NCBI GenBank assembly: GCA_030654205.1
Contig: JAURXW010000049.1
Span: forward strand, 1 to 5,721
DNA from: Bacteriovorax sp.
Lineage (GTDB): Bacteria > Bdellovibrionota > Bacteriovoracia > Bacteriovoracales > Bacteriovoracaceae
Direction: 5' to 3'
Length of the DNA: 5,721 bases
Shown: in pieces, positions 1 to 5,206 of the stretch
Layout: the number at the start of each line of letters is the position of its first letter
How positions within the stretch are numbered: position 1 is the first letter of the stretch
Made by a program: the position numbers and the translations under genes
Notes under the pieces: generated by a model
Told to the model about the DNA's origin: nothing
Database searches by the model: none
What the model saw: the letters and a program-made list of their open reading frames with translations, nothing else

Positions 1-665
1 GCGGACTTTGGAGTTGTATTTAAATTCATATAACGAGTACTTGGTCCAATGTGCTCGATTTGAATACTTGCCAGATTTTTATAATCATCTGGTATAGGCA
101 GAATAGTTTTTTCTAAGGGTTCTCTAAATGCACAATTAAAATGCACCGGGCCTCTTTGAGGAAAAAGTGATTTGTGAATAAGATTAGACAACGAGGAAGT
201 TAAGGCCAGAGGACTTATTTCAAAAGACGGCGCTCCTAAGGACATCTCGCCCTGAACGTAATTGCCATAAAACTTTGTTTGATCCATTGTTTGATTGTCA
301 TCACAAAATGTGACCTCAGGAGGCCTATCTGCAGAAAGAATAATCATCGGTAAATTGGATTTTTTTGCCTCTACAACAGCGGGCATATAATTGGCCATGG
401 CCGTACCAGATGTACAAACCAAAACGGCCGGAAGGCCCTGGGCCTTGGCAAAACCAAGAGCGCGATAACCAGCAGCTCTTTCATCAATACACATTATAAT
501 TTTAATTTTAGGGTTATAGTTTTTGGCATTTGACATTGCAGCTATTAGCGGGGCATTGCGCATACCAGGTGAGAGATAAAATTGGGTAATATTATTTTTT
601 AAAAATTCATCAATTATCAAAGAGGCCCAAATTCGATTAATGTTTTCACTCAATAATTTATTCAT
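1..665 (-). CDS. menD: MenD, SEPHCHC synthase, N-terminal part (3' end beyond the window)
   Basis: This is a thiamine diphosphate (ThDP) enzyme of the cytoplasm. It joins isochorismate to the succinyl-semialdehyde unit from 2-oxoglutarate, the first committed menaquinone step. My reading from the ATG at 665 gives 221 codons without a stop before the left edge, about 40% of a usual MenD of roughly 550 residues. Visible N-terminal ThDP-binding features are SPGMRNAPL (32-40), IDERAAGYRALGFAKA (60-75) with Glu62 as the expected cofactor-activating glutamate, TSGTAMANYMPAVVEA (85-100) and LSADRPPE (110-117). All sit in the family order. A GAAGG ribosome site (675-679) lies 9 nt before the start. 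The start overlaps the end of menF by 8 bp, so translation is probably coupled. One oddity is that the family's usual SPGSR serine is Met35 here. The identification is firm; the C-terminal half cannot be judged. Confidence 0.95.
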   Translation of the reverse strand, partial: MNKLLSENINRIWASLIIDEFLKNNITQFYLSPGMRNAPLIAAMSNAKNYNPKIKIIMCIDERAAGYRALGFAKAQGLPAVLVCTSGTAMANYMPAVVEAKKSNLPMIILSADRPPEVTFCDDNQTMDQTKFYGNYVQGEMSLGAPSFEISPLALTSSLSNLIHKSLFPQRGPVHFNCAFREPLEKTILPIPDDYKNLASIQIEHIGPSTRYMNLNTTPKS

Positions 666-1962
666 GATTAATAACCTTCAAAAATGGATTCATTTTTATA
701 CCTGTTTCAATCCATTCATCTTCGGCGAAGGATCCCTTTACAATACCTGCACCACCAAAAATAGTGAGTTTGTTATTTTCAATTAAAGCTGATCTTATTC
801 CCACCGCCAATTCAGAATATTTCAAACTCACGACTCCAATCGGGGCCGCATAAGATTGGCGAGCATACGGTTCTAGTTCTAAAAATTTTTTACAGGCCAA
901 AGCTGTTGGCATTCCACCAACTGCCGGAGTTGGGTGAAGGGTTTTTGTTAATTCAAGAGCCGTTATATTTGGATGCATAAGCGCGTGAATGGGAATAGAG
1001 CGGTGCTGGATATATGGCAGTTTCATGGTTTGAAGTTCAAAAACAGTTAAACTAACGGCCATGGGAGTAATTTTTTTAATGATTTCTTCTGTAACCAAAG
1101 AATGTTCACGGGCCAATTTATCACTGGAATTAAGAAGTTGCTCAAAGCTTTCATCTTCAGCAATAGTCTTTCCTCTTGGAGCACTGGCGGCCAGTGCGAT
1201 GGATTCAAAATGTTGATTCTCTAGTGAAAATAGTTTTTCTGGAGTCAAAGAGATAAATGCTTTTTCGAAATTTATTTGGTTAAAAATAGCATAACTAGAA
1301 TTTGCATTATTGTTAGCGGACAAAATTGCTTTGAAAAAAGCAATGGGAGAAATAGGGTCGTCGTATTCAAAAATTTTTTTGCGAGATAGGACAATCTTTT
1401 GGATCTTTTTTTGATCGAAGAGCTCGTCGCATTTGGCTATCATCTTTTCCCATTGGTCGTGTTCAGGAAGTTCGTTATAAGTAGTCCATGGGGCAAGTGT
1501 GGGGTCGTAGAGTTCCAGATCAAAGTTTTGGTTAAAAAATAAATTAGGCAATGAAATATTTTTATATTCGAAACTAGGATAAATATTTAATTGTGTTTTT
1601 CCATTTTGAGTTAAGAAACTCCATTCTGGTAAGCTAAATTCTGCTGCATTTGGGTCTTGCTCAAACAGAAAAGTTGCGATTAAAAAATTCTGTGGATTGG
1701 CCACTAAGTATTCACTTAGCTCTGAAGCTTTGATTATTTGTGATTGGCCTAGACCTAAAAAACTCAAATTTTTATATTTTGACTTGAAAAAAAAGATTTT
1801 CTCACATAAGACATGATTAAGTAATTCGGTGAAGTCGATTTCTTCATATTGAAACGTTAGCGTGTGGGCGGTATCCTTATTCAAAAGTTCTTTTGAATGG
1901 CCTTTTATTTTTTTGCTTATGTGCTGAAGTTCCTCCAGGAGGAATTGATCAGTTTTCATCAT
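658..1962 (-). CDS. menF: Isochorismate synthase (MenF/EntC family)
   Basis: It isomerises chorismate to isochorismate, which feeds MenD encoded just downstream. The 434-residue length is typical. The N-terminal ~160 residues are variable, as usual in the family, and the C-terminal ~270 form the chorismate-binding fold. Visible motifs are KIVLSR (189-194) with Lys189 as the expected general base, TPE (240-242) with Glu242 as the expected general acid (the SPE glutamate of EntC), SIALAASAPRG (254-264), REHSLV (285-290) with a probable Mg ligand at Glu286, LHPTPAVGG (342-350), GAGIV (404-408) and EWIETG (416-421). LAAS replaces the more common LAGS. The first of two consecutive ATGs (1962) overlaps the ubiE stop as ATGA, and no strong ribosome site precedes it, so reinitiation after ubiE is likely. 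Siderophore EntC or salicylate synthase is the alternative by sequence family, but the menD and ubiE neighbours argue for the menaquinone role. Confidence 0.95.
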   Translation of the reverse strand: MMKTDQFLLEELQHISKKIKGHSKELLNKDTAHTLTFQYEEIDFTELLNHVLCEKIFFFKSKYKNLSFLGLGQSQIIKASELSEYLVANPQNFLIATFLFEQDPNAAEFSLPEWSFLTQNGKTQLNIYPSFEYKNISLPNLFFNQNFDLELYDPTLAPWTTYNELPEHDQWEKMIAKCDELFDQKKIQKIVLSRKKIFEYDDPISPIAFFKAILSANNNANSSYAIFNQINFEKAFISLTPEKLFSLENQHFESIALAASAPRGKTIAEDESFEQLLNSSDKLAREHSLVTEEIIKKITPMAVSLTVFELQTMKLPYIQHRSIPIHALMHPNITALELTKTLHPTPAVGGMPTALACKKFLELEPYARQSYAAPIGVVSLKYSELAVGIRSALIENNKLTIFGGAGIVKGSFAEDEWIETGIKMNPFLKVINHE

Positions 1963-2672
1963 TCTTTGTCGCCGATATACAACATCGCAATTCCAAATGT
2001 TAATGATTGCTTCTTTAAGTTTTTAAACCCGGCATTTTTCATAAGCTCTAAGAATTTATCTCCATATGGAAAATCCTCAACACTTTGATTGAGGTAAGTG
2101 TAGGCGTCTTTATGTTTTGAAATAAGGTTGCCAATTTTTGGTAAAAAATAACGGAAATAAAAAAAGTAAATAGCACGGATTAATGGATTTGTCGGAATGG
2201 CGAATTCCATAATCATAAGTCTGCCATTGGTTTTTAAAACTCTGTGGATATCAAATAAAGATTTTTGGGGGTCTGAAAAATTTCTTATTCCAAAAGAAAT
2301 GGTCGTTAAGTCAAATGCATTATCGGCTGCAGGAATATTGACACCATCTCCTAACATGAGAAAAATTTTCTTTTCTAATCCTTTTTTCTTAACTTTTACT
2401 TTGCCTATATCGACCATTCCTTTAGAGAGATCGATACCTGTTATCTTTTTAATACGAGGATCTTTTACCAGTGTTAAGGGAACATCCCCTGTGCCACAGG
2501 CCAAATCTAGGGCGTTGATTGAGTCTTTGTTTGGTAAATGCTTCAATAATTTATTGCGCCAATAAATATCAATTCCAAAAGAAAGGGTGTGATTTAAGAG
2601 ATCATAGGTTGAAGCGATTTCATCAAAAATTTTGTAAGATTCTTTTTTTCTTTCACTAATTTGGTTATTCAT
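1959..2672 (-). CDS. ubiE: Demethylmenaquinone methyltransferase (UbiE/MenG)
   Basis: This SAM-dependent C-methyltransferase carries out the last menaquinone step (the same enzyme acts in ubiquinone synthesis in some bacteria). At 237 residues it has normal length. It carries the UbiE signature YDLLNHTLSFGIDIYWR (23-39), class I methyltransferase motif I LDLACGTGD (55-63), the acidic end of strand 2 in GIDLSKGM (79-86), FGIRNFSDPQ (127-136), the post-II region ending in MIMEF (153-157), and the second UbiE signature with YLNQSVEDFP (193-202). The ATG at 2672 has an AGG ribosome site (2681-2683) 8 nt upstream. It is the first gene of the leftward ubiE-menF-menD unit and its TGA stop overlaps the menF start. 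Only menaquinone genes are visible, so the menG role is more likely than a ubiquinone role. Confidence 0.96.
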   Translation of the reverse strand: MNNQISERKKESYKIFDEIASTYDLLNHTLSFGIDIYWRNKLLKHLPNKDSINALDLACGTGDVPLTLVKDPRIKKITGIDLSKGMVDIGKVKVKKKGLEKKIFLMLGDGVNIPAADNAFDLTTISFGIRNFSDPQKSLFDIHRVLKTNGRLMIMEFAIPTNPLIRAIYFFYFRYFLPKIGNLISKHKDAYTYLNQSVEDFPYGDKFLELMKNAGFKNLKKQSLTFGIAMLYIGDKE

Positions 2673-2815
2673 GCGTTTTACCTGTTAGAATGTCTTATAT
2701 TTGTCTTATCTTTTTACCTTAAAGGAAGTGTTCCTAGCAAGAATTGGATTTACAAAAATGATTGTTTTTGTTAACTTTTTGCTGATCTTCGGTAAGACAA
2801 TAATTAAGGAAATTA
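2673..2815. promoter_or_regulatory. Divergent promoter region between ubiE and the polyprenyl synthase gene
   Basis: These 143 bp must hold the start signals for both transcription units. For ubiE (minus strand) the best -10-like hexamer is TATAAG at 2694-2699 (5 of 6 to consensus), with only a weak TTAAGG -35 at 2717-2722, 17 bp away. For the plus-strand gene the best -35-like hexamer is TTTACA at 2749-2754 (5 of 6), with only a poor TAACTT 17 bp downstream at 2772-2777. An AAGGA ribosome site (2806-2810) lies 5 nt before the plus-strand ATG. The region also has a palindrome, AGGAA-GTG-TTCCT (2723-2735), and three TAAGACA copies. That promoters are here follows from the gene layout; the exact elements are uncertain. 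Confidence 0.5.
2691..2800. repeat. Three TAAGACA motif copies flanking the divergent promoters
   Basis: On the minus strand ATAAGACA occurs at 2691-2698 and ATAAGACAA at 2701-2709. Their starts are 11 bp apart, about one helical turn. On the plus strand TAAGACAA occurs at 2793-2800. The copies nearest each gene lie 18 nt from the ubiE start and 15 nt from the synthase start, pointing the same way as the gene. They could be operator half-sites, shared leader elements or promoter parts. The repeats are real in the sequence; any function is inferred. Confidence 0.4.
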
Positions 2816-3799
2816 ATGATCACAGATTTTCTGGATTCAATTCCCGCGCATGTTCTTGAGAGATCTAAAAATTTAGATCTTCGGATTCGTTCTGTGAATG
2901 CTCATTCTGCAATTGACGAGGTGCTTTCACGCTCAGTCCTTCGAGGAGGAAAGCGCCTAAGACCGCTTCTGACCTACTTGATGGCCAATCTCTTTAAAAT
3001 TGATTTGGAAGTCATCACGCCATTTGCCCGTGCAAGTGAGCTAGTCCACGCCGCTTCCTTATCTCATGACGATGTTATCGATAATGCTACTCTGAGAAGA
3101 GGTGCACCCTCTATAAACATAATTGCCTCAAATAAAAAAGCGGTACTTGCCGGAGATTATTTACTTTCTTCGGTGATCGTTGATCTTTGTTCTACCGGTG
3201 AACTGGCCTTGGTCAATGAGATGTCACTTGTTATTAAAGATCTTTCTGAAGGCGAATGGCTTCAATTAGATCTTATCGCCAGCCGTGATTACACTAGAGC
3301 TTTAATTCGAGAAATAGCACTAAAGAAAACATCATCTGTGATGAGTTATTGCACTGTGGCCCCAAGTCTCTTGGCCAAAATGCCAATTGAAATTCAAACA
3401 CTATGTCGCAATTTTGGAATAAGCCTAGGCCTTGCTTTTCAGTTGATTGACGACACGCTCGATTATTCTGGCAATTCACTTAAAGATCAGGAACTGGATC
3501 TAAAAAATGGAATTGTAAATGCCGTTGTTTTTGAGTTTTTGGCCACTCGTCCTGATTTATTCGGCCGTTTTAAAAATGGTGAAGACTTAACAGGTCTTTT
3601 AGTTTTAGAAGATATGAGCTCATCGATAAAAAAAGTTTCTGAAGAGGCCCTGAAACATTTAGAAGATGCCCGCCATTGCTTGGCCTCGCTTGAAGTCTAC
3701 TTAGGTGAAAATCTTTATAAAGATCAGACCACAGAGCTTGCGGCCGCTTTAGAGCACCTGCAATTAATCATTTCATACATGGCCTTACGGCAAAACTAA
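2816..3799 (+). CDS. ispB: Long-chain trans-polyprenyl diphosphate synthase (IspB/HepT-like)
   Basis: It extends an allylic diphosphate with isopentenyl units to make the quinone side chain. At 327 residues it has normal length. Motifs in order are GGKRLRP (44-50), the first aspartate-rich motif DDVID (85-89) followed by LRRG (93-96), AGDYLLS (112-118), GEWLQLD (146-152), LKKTS (169-173), and the second aspartate-rich motif DDTLD (212-216) in FQLIDDTLDYSG. The DLKNGI segment (228-233) resembles the DLKxGI/TAPV block of solanesyl and hexaprenyl synthases, with NAVV in place of TAPV. Small residues Ala80 and Ser81 lie 5 and 4 positions before the first aspartate motif, which fits a long product (C30 or more); exact chain length cannot be read. 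The start has AAGGA 5 nt upstream. It diverges from ubiE, so it probably supplies the menaquinone tail. The symbol names the family only; hepT or an equivalent would also do. Confidence 0.93.
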   Translation: MITDFLDSIPAHVLERSKNLDLRIRSVNAHSAIDEVLSRSVLRGGKRLRPLLTYLMANLFKIDLEVITPFARASELVHAASLSHDDVIDNATLRRGAPSINIIASNKKAVLAGDYLLSSVIVDLCSTGELALVNEMSLVIKDLSEGEWLQLDLIASRDYTRALIREIALKKTSSVMSYCTVAPSLLAKMPIEIQTLCRNFGISLGLAFQLIDDTLDYSGNSLKDQELDLKNGIVNAVVFEFLATRPDLFGRFKNGEDLTGLLVLEDMSSSIKKVSEEALKHLEDARHCLASLEVYLGENLYKDQTTELAAALEHLQLIISYMALRQN

Positions 3800-3800
3800 A

Positions 3801-3849
3801 AAGGCCTCTCTATTCAAAAAATGAATAAAGAGGCCTTGTGAATTTTTTT
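3801..3849. terminator. Strong bidirectional intrinsic terminator between convergent genes
   Basis: A 16-bp inverted repeat with one mismatch pairs 3801-3816 (AAGGCCTCTCTATTCA) with 3822-3837 around a five-A loop. It begins two bases after the synthase stop codon. On the plus strand a run of seven T follows at 3843-3849. On the minus strand the stem runs directly into TTTTT (complement of 3798-3802), so it can also end the cysteine-rich gene pair arriving from the right, whose last stop codon is 18 bp away. Confidence 0.9.
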
Positions 3850-3854
3850 AAAAA

Positions 3855-4523
3855 TTAGCGTGCAATATTACAAGTCTGTCTTCCACGCAATTCGCTTGAA
3901 CACATATTCATAGCATTTCTGCAGGCAACACCAAGAACATCAGAATCCATTGGACCTGTTGCAGATGCATTATAACTTTGAATATACATTCCAGATGGGT
4001 CATAGCGATTTGCACTACATTGTTCTGTTTTTGTTCTTCTGCTCGGAGGTCTTGGATCGTTTCTATTGCCTATTAACCCTCTATTCACGCAGCGATACCC
4101 ATAACTATTATTTCGTGCTAGCTCAGTTTTGCAAAAATTATCTGAAGTATTACACGCGTCCCATTCACTAGATCCAGGTGCAGTAAAAGATCTTACAGTT
4201 GATCCGTAATAATCCACAAGATCAGTCTGGCAAACTAGTGGACTTGGGCCTGGGCCTGGGCGAGGGCGCGGATAAGGACTTGGAGCTGGTTGATCAAATT
4301 GAATTTCACAGTGAGCATCATAATAACGACCAACAGACTGGCCATAACTTAAGGCCCCATTGCAATCATATATTGCTTGATCACAGGCCGCTTGTTGAGA
4401 ATAAGATGAGCGCGTAAAACTTTCAAATTGGTATCCAGAACGATCTTTAATAACGGAAGTGCATTCGCTTGCACTAGTGAGTCCAGATATTGTTAAAAGT
4501 ATGCAGGCCAATAGTAGTTTCAT
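3855..4523 (-). CDS. Secreted protein with three four-cysteine repeats and a Pro-rich linker, unknown function
   Basis: I do not recognise a named family. The 222-residue product starts with a Sec signal peptide: Lys2, a hydrophobic stretch 3-15 and likely cleavage after Ala18 or Ser19. The mature part has three related units with four cysteines each: Cys21/47/54/72, Cys98/124/131/145 and Cys169/201/208/218. The pattern is C-x(25-31)-C-x6-C-x(9-17)-C, with a shared G...SF/SY segment after the first Cys and AC before the x6 gap. A Pro-rich linker with PRPRPGPGPSP (86-96) joins units 1 and 2. Twelve cysteines, an even number, suggest disulfides formed outside the cytoplasm. There is no transmembrane anchor or credible lipobox. 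Unit 1 is about 60% identical to the single unit of the upstream gene (31 of 52 by hand). The start is set by TTGGAG, with GGAG at 4531-4534 and a 7-nt spacer. It lies 42 bp after that gene with no hairpin between, so the two are probably cotranscribed. Confidence 0.85.
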   Translation of the reverse strand: MKLLLACILLTISGLTSASECTSVIKDRSGYQFESFTRSSYSQQAACDQAIYDCNGALSYGQSVGRYYDAHCEIQFDQPAPSPYPRPRPGPGPSPLVCQTDLVDYYGSTVRSFTAPGSSEWDACNTSDNFCKTELARNNSYGYRCVNRGLIGNRNDPRPPSRRTKTEQCSANRYDPSGMYIQSYNASATGPMDSDVLGVACRNAMNMCSSELRGRQTCNIAR

Positions 4524-4565
4524 TTTATATCTCCAAGCTTTTTTTTTATAAACAATTCGTTCTAA

Positions 4566-5045
4566 TTATCTTCTTGGCCCTGGGCCTGGACGACGAGGTT
4601 CTGAGCCTGGTTCGTGGCGAGGTGGCTCTCTTGGATCACGTGGAGCTGGATAATTTGGTTCACGAGGGTAATTTGGCTCGCGTGGATATCTTGGTTCACG
4701 AGGGTAGCGTGGTTCGCGTGGGTAACTTGGTTCGCGCGGGTAGTCTGGGTATCTTGGATAATCGGGATATCTTGGATAGTCAGGGTATCTTGGATAGTCA
4801 GGATAATTTGGTGAAACATTTTTTACAGTACAAACGGCATCATAATAGCGGCCATATGATTGGTACTCAGAAAGCTTTTGTCTACAATCCCATGAAGCAT
4901 CATCACAAGCTGCTGATGTAGAATAAGATGAACGTGTAAATGTATCGTATTCGTAACCGAAATGGTCGCGGATTGTGACTGTACATATTTCAGCTGAAAC
5001 AATTGTTGAAAATAATAAAACAAGAAAAGCTAAAGAAGTTTTCAT
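4566..5045 (-). CDS. Secreted four-cysteine-domain protein with Pro/Tyr/Arg repeat tail, unknown function
   Basis: I do not recognise a named family. The product has 159 residues. It has a signal peptide (Lys2, hydrophobic 4-16, likely cleavage after Ala18, VSA), one four-cysteine domain with Cys21, 47, 54 and 72 at exactly the same positions as in the downstream paralogue, then a low-complexity tail from about residue 78. Shared blocks include FTRSSYS (36-42), AACD (45-48), DC (53-54) and GRYYDA (65-70). The tail is 18 consecutive x-[Y/E]-P tripeptides (80-133), first as DYPRYP units and then as REPxYP units, followed by a very basic, Pro-rich end finishing PGPGPRR. The tail is probably extended (polyproline-II-like), cationic and Tyr-rich, as in wall- or surface-binding segments; that role is inferred. 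An in-frame ATG at 5111 would add 22 residues, but the AAGGAG site and the proper signal peptide favour 5045. Confidence 0.85.
   Translation of the reverse strand: MKTSLAFLVLLFSTIVSAEICTVTIRDHFGYEYDTFTRSSYSTSAACDDASWDCRQKLSEYQSYGRYYDAVCTVKNVSPNYPDYPRYPDYPRYPDYPRYPDYPREPSYPREPRYPREPRYPREPNYPREPNYPAPRDPREPPRHEPGSEPRRPGPGPRR
4647..4808 (-). repeat. 18-bp in-frame tandem repeat (nine units) coding the x-[Y/E]-P tail
   Basis: Nine 18-bp units fill 162 bp. On the plus strand the cleanest copies are 4747-4764, 4765-4782 and 4783-4800 (type GGGTATCTTGGATAGTCA). Five units of a second type (GGTTCRCGNGGGTA plus four variable bases) lie at 4657-4746. Each unit encodes two tripeptides, DYP-RYP for the first type and REP-xYP for the second. 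The period keeps frame, so copy-number change would alter tail length without a frameshift. The units nearest the conserved domain are the most alike, which suggests recent expansion or homogenisation there. Confidence 0.9.
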
Positions 5046-5055
5046 AAATCTTTTT

Positions 5056-5061
5056 CTCCTT
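5056..5061 (-). promoter_or_regulatory. Ribosome binding site that fixes the start of the repeat-tail gene
   Basis: AAGGAG on the minus strand lies 10 nt before the ATG at 5045. No comparable site precedes the alternative in-frame ATG at 5111, which also overlaps the candidate promoter. Confidence 0.75.
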
Positions 5062-5083
5062 AAATAAAGATTACCTTCCTTTG

Positions 5084-5111
5084 ATTTAACGAAGATTAGA
5101 GTGATTTTCAA
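5084..5111 (-). promoter_or_regulatory. Candidate sigma-70-type promoter for the cysteine-rich gene pair
   Basis: TTGAAA (5106-5111, 5 of 6 to the -35 consensus) is followed after 16 bp by TTAAAT (5084-5089, 4 of 6 to the -10 consensus). Transcription would start near 5077, leaving about 32 nt of leader that contains the AAGGAG site. It lies between the terminator of the lysyl-tRNA synthetase gene and the first gene of the pair, where a promoter is needed. The matches are moderate and the region is AT-rich. Confidence 0.35.
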
Positions 5112-5132
5112 TCAAGTATTTTTGAAGTATGT

Positions 5133-5158
5133 AAAAAAGGGCCCATTAAGGGCCCTTT
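5133..5158 (-). terminator. Intrinsic terminator after the lysyl-tRNA synthetase pseudogene
   Basis: A perfect 9-bp stem AAAGGGCCC/GGGCCCTTT (5136-5144 with 5150-5158) has a 5-nt loop. On the minus strand it runs straight into six T (complement of 5133-5138). It lies about 50 bp after the stop codon of the LysRS reading frame. On the plus strand a run of eight T also occurs but only nine bases past the stem, a poor arrangement. The 48 bp between this hairpin and the stop codon hold nothing else I can support. Confidence 0.85.
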
Positions 5159-5206
5159 GTAAGACTATTTTTTTTCAAGAGAGAAAAAACTTGAGTTTTG
5201 GATTCA

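Noticed and set aside
2772..2801. TTAACT plus GACAAT as the promoter of the polyprenyl synthase gene
   Set aside because: Transcription would begin near 2808, inside the AAGGA ribosome site, so the message would lack a usable one.
3498..3530. Apparent loss of the GKPTLP lysine block in the polyprenyl synthase as a sign of inactivity
   Set aside because: The DLKNGI-NAVV sequence aligns with the DLKxGI-TAPV form of solanesyl/hexaprenyl synthases, and both aspartate-rich motifs are intact.
254..4171. Other opposite-strand or alternative-frame open frames inside the men genes, the synthase and the cysteine-rich gene (for example 1897-2088, 2197-2565, 3294-3479, 3950-4171)
   Set aside because: They overlap genes with clear family motifs, lack ribosome sites and resemble no protein I know.
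4503..4523. LLAC at residues 4-7 of the three-repeat protein as a lipobox
   Set aside because: The cysteine is only seven residues from the start, with no room for a hydrophobic segment before it. A normal Sec cleavage site follows near residue 18.
4639..4806. 18-bp direct repeats as a possible CRISPR array
   Set aside because: The units are contiguous with no spacers, keep reading frame, and encode a tripeptide repeat in a secreted protein.
4490..4921. Plus-strand open frames opposite the cysteine-rich gene pair, including a Trp/Val-rich frame across the repeat
   Set aside because: They arise from the 18-bp repeat lacking stops in several frames. They have no ribosome site, and the minus-strand frames have signal peptides and conserved cysteines.
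5046..5111. Longer N-terminus for the repeat-tail gene, starting at an in-frame ATG at 5111
   Set aside because: It would bury the signal peptide behind 22 mostly basic residues, has no ribosome site, and overlaps the candidate promoter. The AAGGAG before 5045 and the paralogue's start support the shorter form.
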